DNA from: CAZKXX01 sp964556705
GTDB lineage: Bacteria > Acidobacteriota > Terriglobia > UBA7540
Reading direction: 5' to 3'
NCBI GenBank assembly: GCA_964556705.1
Contig: CAZKXX010000031.1
Span: 1 to 36,171, forward strand
Length of the DNA stretch: 36,171 bases
Each line of letters starts with the position of its first letter. Position 1 is the stretch's first letter. The notes beneath the pieces were generated by a model. It did no database searches, was not told the DNA's origin, and was given only the letters and a program-made list of their open reading frames with translations. The position numbers were made by a program, and so were the translations under genes. Of this stretch, positions 23,361 to 31,140 are shown in pieces.

Positions 23361-24683
23361 CTATCCCTTGCGGTTTCCGGGATTGTCCCTGGGAGGCGCG
23401 ATTCCATTGAGATCCCCCGTAATCAGCCGCGCGGCCCGCTGGAACGACAGGTACGCCCAGGCCCACTCGAAGAACACGACAACGCGATTGCGGAAGCCGA
23501 TCAGCCACAGAATGTGAATGAACAGCCAGGCCACCCAGGCCAGAAACCCCGAGAACCTCACAAAGCCCAGGTCGGCCACGGCGGCGGCGCGGCCGATGGT
23601 GGCGAGGCTGCCGTAATCGCGATACCGAAACGCCTCGATGGAGCGGCCTTCGATGGCCCGCTGAATGTTGCGCGCCGTGTGCCGCCCCTGCTGGATGGCC
23701 ACCGGCGCGACGCCCGGAAGCGGCTTTCCGTCTTCGCCCGCCGCGGCCGCCAAGTCGCCGATGACGAAGGCTTCGGGATGGCCGGGAATGGTCAAGTCTT
23801 TCTCCACCAGGACGCGGCCCGCGCGGTCGAGCGGGACGCCCAGCGTGCGGGCGAGCGGTGAGGCCTCAACCCCCGCCGCCCACAGGACGGTCGCGGCGCG
23901 CACCTCGTTCCCACCCACGCGCGCGCCCCACTCGCTGATTTCGGTGACGGGCGAGAGCGTCCGCACTTCAACCCCCAGCTTGCGGAGCGATTCGTCGGCC
24001 TTCGCCGAAAGGTCTTCCGGGTACATCGGGAGGATGCGCGGCCCGGCCTCGACGAGGATGATGCGCGACTCGCGCGGGTCGATGGCGCGGAAATCGCTGA
24101 CCATGACCTGCTTGGAGATTTCGGCGATGGCGCCGGCCAGCTCGACGCCCGTCGGGCCGCCGCCCACGATGACGAAGGTGAGCAGTTCGCGTCGGCGCGT
24201 CTCGTCGGGCTCGCGCTCGGCCTTTTCGAAGGCCAGCAGAATCCGCCGCCGCATCTCCAGCGCATCCTCGAGGCTTTTCAGTCCTGGCGCCCATTTCTCC
24301 CATTCCGGGTAACCGAAATAGGCGTGCCGGACGCCCGTCGAGAGAATCAGGAAGTCGTACGCCAGTTCGCCGTCGCGCAGGATGACCTTGCGTCCAGCCA
24401 AATCCACGCGCACCGCCTCGGCCAGCAGCACGCGCGCGTTCCGTTGATGCCTGAGCACGGCGCGGATGGGATGCGCGATGTCGCCGGGAGAAAGGCCCGC
24501 CGTCGCCACCTGATAAAGCAGCGGCTGGAAGAGGTGATGATTGCGGCGGTCAACGACCGTCACGCGCACCGGCGCGCGCGCCAGTCCTTTGGCGGCGTAA
24601 AGCCCGCCGAAACCCGCGCCGACGATGACGACGTGGGGCGGAGAGGGCGCGGCAGGAGAGGAGCGTCCTGCGGGCGAGACCAT
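23361..24683 (-). CDS. ndh: Type II NADH:quinone oxidoreductase (NDH-2)
   Basis: The protein of about 440 residues is a single-subunit flavoprotein. The FAD-binding motif is V-V-I-V-G-A-G-F-G-G (about residues 18-27), and the NADH-binding motif is V-I-V-G-G-G-P-T-G-V-E-L near 168. Between them lies F-Q-P-L-L-Y-Q-V-A-T-A, the classical NDH-2 quinone-side segment. F-V-I-G-D-L-A-A marks the second FAD contact. The C-terminal 70 residues hold hydrophobic helices (W-V-A-W-L-F-I-H-I-L-W-L-I-G-F) that anchor it to the inner membrane. It passes electrons from NADH to quinone without pumping protons. The ATG at 24683 is preferred to the GTG just before it. The N-terminal 15 residues are Ser/Pro-rich and outside the fold. 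Confidence 0.92.
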   Translation of the reverse strand: MVSPAGRSSPAAPSPPHVVIVGAGFGGLYAAKGLARAPVRVTVVDRRNHHLFQPLLYQVATAGLSPGDIAHPIRAVLRHQRNARVLLAEAVRVDLAGRKVILRDGELAYDFLILSTGVRHAYFGYPEWEKWAPGLKSLEDALEMRRRILLAFEKAEREPDETRRRELLTFVIVGGGPTGVELAGAIAEISKQVMVSDFRAIDPRESRIILVEAGPRILPMYPEDLSAKADESLRKLGVEVRTLSPVTEISEWGARVGGNEVRAATVLWAAGVEASPLARTLGVPLDRAGRVLVEKDLTIPGHPEAFVIGDLAAAAGEDGKPLPGVAPVAIQQGRHTARNIQRAIEGRSIEAFRYRDYGSLATIGRAAAVADLGFVRFSGFLAWVAWLFIHILWLIGFRNRVVVFFEWAWAYLSFQRAARLITGDLNGIAPPRDNPGNRKG

Positions 24684-24764
24684 CACAAGTTCAGTTTGCC
24701 ACGAAATGTCCGGCGTCGGGAGGGGTGAGGGGGAGTGGCTTTGAGAAAGCGGGAAAGACTCGTA

Positions 24765-25841
24765 CTACGCGAGGTACTTTTCCAGCCATTCCAGGACGAT
24801 CTCGCGCATTTCGGGCAGCTCGACGTGGCCGCAATCGAAGAGTTCGACGCGGCAATCGGCCTCGCGGCCGAAGCGGCGATAGAGCGGCAGCAGGTGCTCG
24901 CGGACTTTTTCCACTCCCGCGGGAGGCGTGAGCGGGTCCTGGCGGCCGTTCAGGCTCAGACGCGGGCGCGGAACGATGAGCTCGTTAATCTGCGCCGTCG
25001 AAAAATGTTTCAGCAGGTTGGGAACGTAGTAGTAGATGCCGTGGCCGCGCAGGAATTCGTTGCGGATGAGTTCGGCGAAATCGGTGAGGCAGCAGAGATC
25101 AATCGTCAGCCGGACGCGCGGGTCGAGCGCGGCGAGCCACCAGGCTTTCGTCGCGCCCATGGACATGCCCGTCGCGGCCAGCCGCGACGGGTCCACCTCG
25201 GGGCGCGAAACGAGGTAATCGATGGCGCGGACTTCGTCGAACATCATCATGCCGTAAAGCACCTGCCCGCGCCAAAGCATCAGCTTGAAGGCGTCCTCTT
25301 CACCCACACGTCCGGGTTCGACGCGCTTGCGTTCGCCGAAGCACCAAGAGTCAATCGCCAGCGTCACCAGGCCGAGCCGCGCGCACTCCGAGGCGTAAGG
25401 CGGCTGCGCATCCACGCCCCTCAAAATCATCTCTTTGCCCAAATCGTATTGTCCGGCGTGCCAGTGGATGTACAGGAGTCCGGGGGCGCGAGGCTGGCGC
25501 TTATCGGGAATGAGCAGGAGCGCGGGAACGGGCTCGATGCCATTGAGGTCGAGGACAAGCCGTTCGAGAACAAAACCGTTGTGTTGCTCGCGCTTGACGA
25601 GTCTGGCGGGCGGGGGAGCGGCGGGGTGCGGCGGCAGGTCGCCGAGCAGCGACCACAGCTCCTTGCGGCGACGATGCTGATACGCCGCGAACTGCGCAGG
25701 GGAAAGCGTGGCGAGTACATCGGCTGCTGCCGTGCCGTCCTCGCCGGCAGACGCGCTTCCGCCAGCACCGATCTTCGCGCCGGCGCTCGCTGCGAGCAGC
25801 GCGGCGGCTGAGCCTTTGAGAAAATCCCTTCGATGCTTCAT
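24765..25841 (-). CDS. Tat-exported alpha/beta hydrolase (esterase-like)
   Basis: The 358-residue protein begins with a twin-arginine signal (K-H-R-R-D-F-L-K-G-S-A-A-A-L), so it is likely folded in the cytoplasm and exported. The alpha/beta hydrolase triad can be placed: nucleophile S227 in G-M-S-M-G-A, acid D302 in N-G-R-Q-D-P-L-T-P-P, and H339 in C-G-H-V-E. The order and the segment L-L-Y-I-H-W-H-A-G-Q-Y resemble acetyl-xylan-esterase and dienelactone-hydrolase-like families, often annotated as large secreted acyl hydrolases. Substrate unknown. It follows gcvPB on the same strand after a repeat-filled gap of 91 nt and precedes NDH-2 by 81 nt, so read-through is possible but not required. 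Confidence 0.83.
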   Translation of the reverse strand: MKHRRDFLKGSAAALLAASAGAKIGAGGSASAGEDGTAAADVLATLSPAQFAAYQHRRRKELWSLLGDLPPHPAAPPPARLVKREQHNGFVLERLVLDLNGIEPVPALLLIPDKRQPRAPGLLYIHWHAGQYDLGKEMILRGVDAQPPYASECARLGLVTLAIDSWCFGERKRVEPGRVGEEDAFKLMLWRGQVLYGMMMFDEVRAIDYLVSRPEVDPSRLAATGMSMGATKAWWLAALDPRVRLTIDLCCLTDFAELIRNEFLRGHGIYYYVPNLLKHFSTAQINELIVPRPRLSLNGRQDPLTPPAGVEKVREHLLPLYRRFGREADCRVELFDCGHVELPEMREIVLEWLEKYLA

Positions 25842-25854
25842 CGCGTGCCTTTAT

Positions 25855-25927
25855 ACCACCAAGGCACAAAGACACCAAGGGACATGAGGGTTGAAGCGAC
25901 GCAACTTTTCCTTTGTGTCTTGGTGGT
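25855..25927. repeat. Inverted repeat, ACCACCAAGGCACAAAG type
   Basis: Arms of 17 bases at 25855-25871 and 25911-25927 are complementary with one mismatch and 39 bases between them. It fills the gap between gcvPB and the hydrolase. Arms of this kind are seen between genes in unrelated bacteria, a point from memory only. Confidence 0.7.
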
Positions 25928-25932
25928 GACCC

Positions 25933-27423
25933 TTAATTCGGCTTCCAGCGGAGGACGGGCTGGCGGGCTGCGCGGGCTTCATCGAGCCGGCGGACGCGCG
26001 TCGTGTAAGGCGCTTTCAGGACGTATTCGGGATCTTCCTCGATTTCCGCGGCGATCGAGCGCATGGCTTCGATGAATTCGTCAAGTTCCGGCTTGCAGGC
26101 GCTTTCGGTGGGCTCGATCATCAGCGCGCCGGGAACGATGAGCGGAAAGGCCGTCGTGTAAGGATGGAAGCCGTAATCGATGAGGCGCTTGGCGATATCG
26201 AGCGTGCGCACGCCGCGCGCCGCCTGGCGGCGGTCGCTGAAGACACACTCGTGCATGCAGCGCTGATCGTAGGGAAGGTCGTAAACGTCGCGCAGGCGGC
26301 TCAAGACGTAATTCGCGTTGAGCACGGCGTCTTCGGTGGTCTCGCGCAATCCTTCCGGGCCGTTGGCGAGGATGTAAGCGAGAGCGCGCACGGCCATGCC
26401 GAAGTTGCCGTAGAAGGCGCGCACGCGGCCGACGCTCTTCGGCCGGTCGTTGTTGAGTCGGAAGGAGCCGTCCGGCGCCTGCTCGACGACGGGGGCGGGC
26501 AAGTAAGGTTCGAGAATTTTTTTCACCGCCACAGGACCCGAGCCAGGCCCGCCGCCGCCGTGCGGCGTGGAAAAAGTCTTGTGAAGGTTCAGGTGCATGA
26601 CGTCCACGCCGAAGTCGGCGGGACGCGCGATGCCAACGAGCGCGTTCATGTTCGCGCCGTCCATGTAAACGAGGCCGCCCTTCGCGTGCACGGTCTCGCA
26701 GATTTCGCGAATCTGCGCCTCGAAGATGCCGAGCGTGTTGGGGTTCGTCAGCATCAGTCCGGCGACTTCTTCGCTCATGGCCGCGGAGAGCGAGGCGAGG
26801 TCGATGCAGCCGCGTTCGTTCGAGCGGATGTTGCGGACTTCGTAGCCGGAGATCGTGACGCTGGCGGGATTGGTGCCGTGGGCGGAATCCGGAATAAGAA
26901 TGTATCGGCGCGCGTCGCCGCGTTCGGCGAGCGCGGCGCGGATCATCAGGATGCCGGTGAGTTCGCCTTGCGCGCCCGCGGCGGGCTGGAGCGAGACGGC
27001 GTCCATGCCGGTGATTTCGGCGAGACATTGCGCCGTTTCATGCAGCACACGCAGGCAGCCCTGCGCGAGCCGTTCGGGCGTGTAAGGGTGCTCCGTCGCC
27101 GGGCCTTCGAAGCGCGCCACAACTTCGTTGATGCGCGGGTTGTACTTCATCGTGCAGGAGCCGAGCGGATAAAGGCCCGTGTCCACGCCGTAATTCCACG
27201 TGGAAAGGCGCGTGAAGTGACGGATGACTTCCAGTTCGGAAACTTCCGGAAAACCTTCCACCTCGGCGCGATGGAATTCGTCGCCCAGCAGCGCGTCGGC
27301 CTGCACCGCGGGAACGTCGAGCGGCGGCAGGTCCACACCCGATTTTCCGGGCGAGGTGCGTTCGAAGATGAGGTCTTCGTTGCGAGTGACGTGCGGTCGC
27401 GCTTGTCGAATGCGATTTTCCAT
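25933..27423 (-). CDS. gcvPB: Glycine dehydrogenase (decarboxylating) subunit 2
   Basis: The protein is about 496 residues long, the C-terminal half of the split P-protein. The PLP lysine lies in H-L-N-L-H-K-T-F-S-T-P-H-G-G-G-G (K282), with the H-G-T-N-P-A-S and M-D-G-A-N-M-N-A segments upstream. Together with GcvPA it decarboxylates glycine and passes the aminomethyl group to lipoyl-GcvH. The ATG at 27423 is chosen because M-E-N-R-I-R-Q begins the family's usual N-terminus and AAGG lies six bases upstream. The frame stays open a further 165 codons, but those are out-of-frame gcvPA. It lies 80 nt after gcvPA, and that gap holds a palindromic repeat. Confidence 0.95.
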   Translation of the reverse strand: MENRIRQARPHVTRNEDLIFERTSPGKSGVDLPPLDVPAVQADALLGDEFHRAEVEGFPEVSELEVIRHFTRLSTWNYGVDTGLYPLGSCTMKYNPRINEVVARFEGPATEHPYTPERLAQGCLRVLHETAQCLAEITGMDAVSLQPAAGAQGELTGILMIRAALAERGDARRYILIPDSAHGTNPASVTISGYEVRNIRSNERGCIDLASLSAAMSEEVAGLMLTNPNTLGIFEAQIREICETVHAKGGLVYMDGANMNALVGIARPADFGVDVMHLNLHKTFSTPHGGGGPGSGPVAVKKILEPYLPAPVVEQAPDGSFRLNNDRPKSVGRVRAFYGNFGMAVRALAYILANGPEGLRETTEDAVLNANYVLSRLRDVYDLPYDQRCMHECVFSDRRQAARGVRTLDIAKRLIDYGFHPYTTAFPLIVPGALMIEPTESACKPELDEFIEAMRSIAAEIEEDPEYVLKAPYTTRVRRLDEARAARQPVLRWKPN

Positions 27424-27450
27424 CGGACCTTTCTCACCGCAGAGGCGCCG

Positions 27451-27487
27451 TTCGACTTCGCTCACGGCCCTGAGCTTGCCGAAGGGC
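27451..27487. repeat. Palindromic repeat between gcvPA and gcvPB
   Basis: A 37-base stretch contains GCCCT (27467-27471) and AGGGC (27483-27487) around a GAGCTTGCCGA loop. It is flanked by the direct repeat CGCAGAGG / CGCAGAGA. Such CCCTGAGCTTG(C/T)CGAAGGG palindromes are, from memory, frequent intergenic repeats in several phyla. Confidence 0.6.
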
Positions 27488-27503
27488 AGAGGACGCAGAG
27501 AAA

Positions 27504-28889
27504 TCAAGGAGCGATCAACTGTCCCGTCTTCTTTGTCACCTTGCGCTCGGGCGGCTCCTGGATGAAGCGGCGATACACGCCGGCCATACGGTCGAGCGCG
27601 TCGCGACCGGCGGTTTCCGTGACGCAGACGAGCAAATGATTCTTCAGCTCGGGAAAGAAGCGCCCGAGGTGAAGCCCGCCGAGAATCTTTTCTTCCTCGA
27701 GCGCCGAAAGCAGTTGTTCGGCGTCGCCGGGAACGCGCACGACGAATTCGTTGAAAAACGGCGCGGAGAAGGGAAGCGTCGCGCCGGCCTTCGCGAGCTG
27801 GTCGGCCGAGTAATGCGCTTTCGCGAGGTTCTGCTCGGTGAGCAGCCGGAGCCCGCGCTTGCCGAGCAGGCAGAGATAAATCGTCGCCGCGAGCGCGCAG
27901 AGCGACTGGTTCGTACAAATGTTTGACGTCGCTTTTTCACGCCGGATGTGCTGCTCGCGCGTGGCGAGCGTGAGCACGAACCCGCGGCGCCCTTCCACGT
28001 CCACGGTCTGGCCGACGAGCCGTCCGGGCATCTGTCGAACGAATTTTTCGCGCGTGGCGAGGAATCCCACGTACGGCCCGCCGTAGGCCACCGGCACTCC
28101 GAACGACTGCGCTTCGCCGGCGACGATGTCGGCCTCGGCCGGCGGACGAACGATGCCGAGCGACAGCGGCTCAGTGACGGCGACGACCAGCAGCGCGCCG
28201 CGCGCGTGCGCGATTTCGGCGATACGAGGCGTCTGCTCGAGCACGCCGAAAAAATTGGGCGTCTGAATGACGACGGCTGCCGTGTCGTCGTTGAGTAGTG
28301 GCTCGAGGCTGTGCGGCTCCGCCTGGCCGGACGGCGCGCAGGGCAATTCGACCAGTTCGACGCCCTGGTGCCGGACGTACGTTTCGAGCACCTGGCGGTA
28401 TTCGGGGTGAAGCGTGCGCGCGAGGACCACGCGGTTGCGGCGTGTGACGCGCAGCGCCATCAGCACGGCTTCGGTGACCGCCGTCGACCCGTCGTAGAGC
28501 GAAGCGTTCGAAACTTCCTGGCCCGTCAGTTGAGCGATGAGCGTTTGAAACTCGAACATCGCCTGGAGCGTGCCCTGGGCGACTTCGGCCTGATAGGGCG
28601 TGTAGGCGGTGAAAAACTCGCCGCGCGAAAGGAGCGCGTCAATGGCCGCGGGACGGAAGTGCGTGTAAGCGCCGGCGCCGAGCAGCGAGGTGTATTCGCG
28701 GGCGCTCGAGCGCGCGGCCTCGCGGAAGAACTGGAGAATCTCCGGCTCGGAGAGCGGGCCGGGGAGGTCCAGCTTGCCCTTCAATCTCAGCTCGGCGGGA
28801 ATCTGTTCGAAGAGCTCTTCAATCGAGCGGCGCCCCGTGGCTTCCAGCATCGCCCGGCGCTCGGAAGCGGAATTCGGCAGGTAGCGCAT
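27504..28889 (-). CDS. gcvPA: Glycine dehydrogenase (decarboxylating) subunit 1
   Basis: The 461-residue protein is the N-terminal half of the split P-protein. It begins M-R-Y-L-P-N-S, like other GcvPA proteins. Further family segments are Y-T-P-Y-Q-A-E-V-A-Q-G-T-L-Q, the N-A-S-L-Y-D-G-S-T-A substrate loop, and T-L-A-T-R-E-Q-H-I-R-R-E-K-A-T-S-N-I-C-T. It lacks the PLP lysine, as expected for this subunit, and works as a heterotetramer with GcvPB. Its ATG shares one base with the gcvH stop codon (TGATG), so translation is probably coupled. The C-terminus reaches into the area just before the repeat at 27451-27487. Confidence 0.95.
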   Translation of the reverse strand: MRYLPNSASERRAMLEATGRRSIEELFEQIPAELRLKGKLDLPGPLSEPEILQFFREAARSSAREYTSLLGAGAYTHFRPAAIDALLSRGEFFTAYTPYQAEVAQGTLQAMFEFQTLIAQLTGQEVSNASLYDGSTAVTEAVLMALRVTRRNRVVLARTLHPEYRQVLETYVRHQGVELVELPCAPSGQAEPHSLEPLLNDDTAAVVIQTPNFFGVLEQTPRIAEIAHARGALLVVAVTEPLSLGIVRPPAEADIVAGEAQSFGVPVAYGGPYVGFLATREKFVRQMPGRLVGQTVDVEGRRGFVLTLATREQHIRREKATSNICTNQSLCALAATIYLCLLGKRGLRLLTEQNLAKAHYSADQLAKAGATLPFSAPFFNEFVVRVPGDAEQLLSALEEEKILGGLHLGRFFPELKNHLLVCVTETAGRDALDRMAGVYRRFIQEPPERKVTKKTGQLIAP

Positions 28890-29281
28890 CAGTGGGACTT
28901 TTCCTCTTTGATGTAGGCCTCGTATTCCTCGGCGGTCATCAGACTTTCAGTCTCCGCGCGGTCGGCCAGCTCGACGCGAATCAGCCACGCTTCGCCGTGC
29001 GGGTCGGCGTTGAGCAGTTCCGGCCCCTGCTGGAGCTTGACGTTGACGGCGGTCACTTCACCGGTGACGGGCGAGTAGATTTCCGAAACCGCCTTCACCG
29101 ACTCGACCGTGCCGAACGATTCCCGGGCCGTCACGTGGTCTCCGGGCTTCGGCAGCTCGACGTAAACGATGTCGCCGAGCTCCTTCTGCGCGAAGTCGGT
29201 GATGCCGATGGTGCCGACGGAACCGTCCACGCGGATCCATTCGTGGTCCTTGGTGTAAAGAAGTTCGGGAGGATATTTCAT
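28889..29281 (-). CDS. gcvH: Glycine cleavage system H protein
   Basis: The protein is about 130 residues long from the ATG at 29281, where M-K-Y-P-P-E-L-L-Y-T-K-D-H-E-W begins exactly as in the family. The frame continues upstream for another 51 codons, but that part is translated repeat. The lipoylated lysine is K63 in G-T-V-E-S-V-K-A-V-S-E-I-Y-S-P, and the domain ends with W-L-I-R-V-E. It shuttles the aminomethyl group from P-protein to T-protein. No lipoate ligase or synthase gene is in the window. Upstream lies the long inverted repeat at 29343-29427. Confidence 0.97.
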   Translation of the reverse strand: MKYPPELLYTKDHEWIRVDGSVGTIGITDFAQKELGDIVYVELPKPGDHVTARESFGTVESVKAVSEIYSPVTGEVTAVNVKLQQGPELLNADPHGEAWLIRVELADRAETESLMTAEEYEAYIKEEKSH

Positions 29282-29342
29282 CGGGTGCGCTCCGTGGCTC
29301 GGCTGAAGGTTCGTCGATCGATTTCCGAATTCGCCGGAAATA

Positions 29343-29427
29343 ATGAATTCTGAATGATGAATTGTGAGGAGGCGATTCGACGCTTGTGCACGGAATGGTC
29401 CACCACCATTCATCATTCGGAATTCAT
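29343..29427. repeat. Long inverted repeat (MITE/REPIN-like), copy 2
   Basis: Arms of 20 bases at 29343-29362 and 29408-29427 are complementary with one mismatch, 45 bases apart, and weaker pairing extends outwards. Like copy 1 (4578-4697) the arms are AT-rich and contain GAATTC. The element lies between gcvT and gcvH, inside the operon. Confidence 0.72.
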
Positions 29428-29437
29428 AATTCACATT

Positions 29438-30553
29438 TCAGTTCGCCTTGCTCCTTTTATAGAACGGCAGCGGCACTTGTCGCGCTGCGACCTGGCGGCC
29501 GCGGATTTCAATGTGAATCTCTCTTGCCACCTCCGCGTTCGCAGGGGGAACGTAGGCCATGCCGATGTTCTTCTTCAGGAAAGGTGCGAAGGAGCCGCTG
29601 GTCACGACGCCCACGGCCCGGCCGTCAATCCACACCGGGTAGCCGTCGCGGGCGATGCCGCGTCCGGTCATCTCGAACCCGACGAGCTTCTTGCGCAGCC
29701 CTTCCCGTTTCTGCCGCAGGAGCACGTCGCGGCCGAGAAAGTCTCCCTTGTCGAGTCTTGCGATCCAGCCGAGCCCGGCTTCAAGCAGCGTCGTGTCGTC
29801 ATCGAGTTCGTGGCCGTAGAGCGCGTAGCCGGCTTCGAGGCGCAAAGTGTTCCGCGCGCCGAGACCGGCGGGGACCAGACCTTCGCTGCGGCCCGCCTCC
29901 AGCAGGCTGTTCCAGACTCGCTCGGACTCGGAAGGCGGAAAATAAAACTCGAAACCATCTTCGCCCGTATAGCCGGTGCGCGCGAGCAGGCCTTCCACCC
30001 CGCAGCAGGTGGCCCGACAGAACCAGTAGGTTCGCAGGCGGGCGAGGTCCGCATCGCTCACGCGGGCCAGGATGGCGGCGGCGCGCGGGCCCTGGAGCGC
30101 GAGCTGGGAATAATCCGCGGAAACGTTTTCCACCTCGGCGTCGAAAGAGTTGTGCCGGCGAATCCACTCGAAGTCCTTGTCGGTGTTGGCGGCATTGACG
30201 CAAAGGAAGTAGTGGTCGGCCGCGAAGCGGTGGACGACGCAGTCATCCACCGCGGCGCCGTTCGGAGACATCAGCGCGGTGTACTGGGCCTGAAAATCCT
30301 GGAGACGCGAGGCGTCGTTCGAGGTCAGGTGCTGGAGCAGGTCGAGCGCCTGCGGGCCGCGCACCTCGATTTCACCCATGTGGCTGACGTCGAACAGGCC
30401 CGCGGCGCTGCGGACCGCGAAGTGTTCCTGAGTGATGCTGGCGTACTCGACCGGCATCTCCCAGCCGCCGAATTCAACCAGACGCGCGCCCAGAGCGCGG
30501 TGGGTGGTGTGGAGCGCGGTGCGTTTCAGCGAGACCCCTGCGGAGGCAGCCAA
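29438..30553 (-). CDS. gcvT: Aminomethyltransferase (glycine cleavage T protein)
   Basis: The protein is about 371 residues long. T-protein transfers the one-carbon unit from aminomethyl-GcvH to tetrahydrofolate and releases ammonia. Recognisable parts are L-V-E-F-G-G-W-E-M-P-V-E-Y near the N-terminus, the D-V-S-H-M-G-E-I-E-V segment, R-T-G-Y-T-G-E-D-G-F-E (folate-binding loop) and the final domain with G-V-V-T-S-G-S-F-A-P. The start is uncertain. A TTG at 30553 with AGAGG six bases upstream gives M-A-A-S-A-G-V-S-L-K-R-T, close to the usual family length. A GTG at 30601 with GAGAGGG ten bases upstream would add 16 residues without family character. First gene of gcvT-H-PA-PB. No glycine riboswitch is evident in the 163-nt divergent gap upstream. 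Confidence 0.93.
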   Translation of the reverse strand: MAASAGVSLKRTALHTTHRALGARLVEFGGWEMPVEYASITQEHFAVRSAAGLFDVSHMGEIEVRGPQALDLLQHLTSNDASRLQDFQAQYTALMSPNGAAVDDCVVHRFAADHYFLCVNAANTDKDFEWIRRHNSFDAEVENVSADYSQLALQGPRAAAILARVSDADLARLRTYWFCRATCCGVEGLLARTGYTGEDGFEFYFPPSESERVWNSLLEAGRSEGLVPAGLGARNTLRLEAGYALYGHELDDDTTLLEAGLGWIARLDKGDFLGRDVLLRQKREGLRKKLVGFEMTGRGIARDGYPVWIDGRAVGVVTSGSFAPFLKKNIGMAYVPPANAEVAREIHIEIRGRQVAARQVPLPFYKRSKAN

Positions 30554-30716
30554 AAAGTTCCTCTCGAATGAATCCTGCGGGCGCAGACTCCCGACAGGCA
30601 CGCTAGCATAGCCCTCTCAAAAGGGTCAAGCGCGGACACCCGCCTCGCGGGTTGATTTCCGCGCTGCGCTCGTTGAGAATAGGGCCAGCCAGCAATCGCA
30701 GTCCCAGGATGGGTCG

Positions 30717-30893
30717 ATGTCCCGCAAGGAATTTCTTTGCATCGTGTGCGACCAGCCGGAAGAGCGTTGTCACTGTCCGAAATACTGCGCTCTGTGCCAG
30801 TCCGACTACGGCGTGCGGCTGACGGAGGACGGGCAGTACTACTGCACGGACTGCCGCGAGGTCTGCGACTACAAGACCCAGGACCAGGTTTGA
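30717..30893 (+). CDS. 58-residue cysteine-rich zinc-ribbon-like protein
   Basis: The protein begins at the ATG at 30717, with AGGA about eight bases upstream, and is only 58 residues long. It holds nine cysteines: C8-x2-C11, C18-x-C20, C24-x2-C27, C43-x2-C46 and C50, plus H19. The CxxC spacing strongly suggests one or two structural zinc sites or a small Fe-S site. C24-A-L-C and C43-T-D-C would form a classical four-cysteine zinc ribbon around the strands Y-G-V-R-L and G-Q-Y-Y-C. No signal peptide or membrane segment. It diverges from gcvT and reads in the same direction as the ATPase-STAS-Mla genes, 247 nt upstream of them. Function unknown; I cannot place it in a named family. Confidence 0.75.
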   Translation: MSRKEFLCIVCDQPEERCHCPKYCALCQSDYGVRLTEDGQYYCTDCREVCDYKTQDQV

Positions 30894-31023
30894 TCTCGGG
30901 ACGGGCCCATCGGCCCCGAGGCCCCGGCCGGGCAAGCCGGGGCGCCGCCGCGCTCTCTCTGTGGAGGGCGGCCGCGGGGTCGCGGGAGCGGGTTTCTTTT
31001 CTCGATAACATCGCCGGGCAGGA

Positions 31024-31052
31024 TTGATTTCTCCCGGGCCGGTGAGTACCAT
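31024..31052 (+). promoter_or_regulatory. Promoter candidate for the ATPase-STAS-Mla genes
   Basis: TTGATT (31024-31029) and TACCAT (31047-31052) are exactly 17 bases apart, about 88 bases before the start at 31141. Each box matches four of six consensus bases. The stretch before it (30894-31020) holds a GC hairpin CCCCGGC/GCCGGGG at 30922-30942 and no gene. Confidence 0.35.
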
Positions 31053-31140
31053 CGGAGCGGGAATCGAGGAGAAGCATTGTGCCGCGCGGCTCGGAGATTT
31101 TCCGGGTTGGCGGTAAACTGAGGGCTGCGGGCTGCGACGA

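Noticed and set aside
27424..27918. N-terminal extension of gcvPB by 165 codons
   Set aside because: This stretch is the repeat and the 3' part of gcvPA read in another frame. GcvPB homology begins at the ATG at 27423.
29282..29434. N-terminal extension of GcvH
   Set aside because: The extra residues translate the inverted repeat and have no family counterpart. The conserved N-terminus starts at 29281.
30602..30716. Possible glycine riboswitch before gcvT
   Set aside because: The gap to the divergent gene is short and lacks the tandem aptamer stems of the glycine riboswitch.
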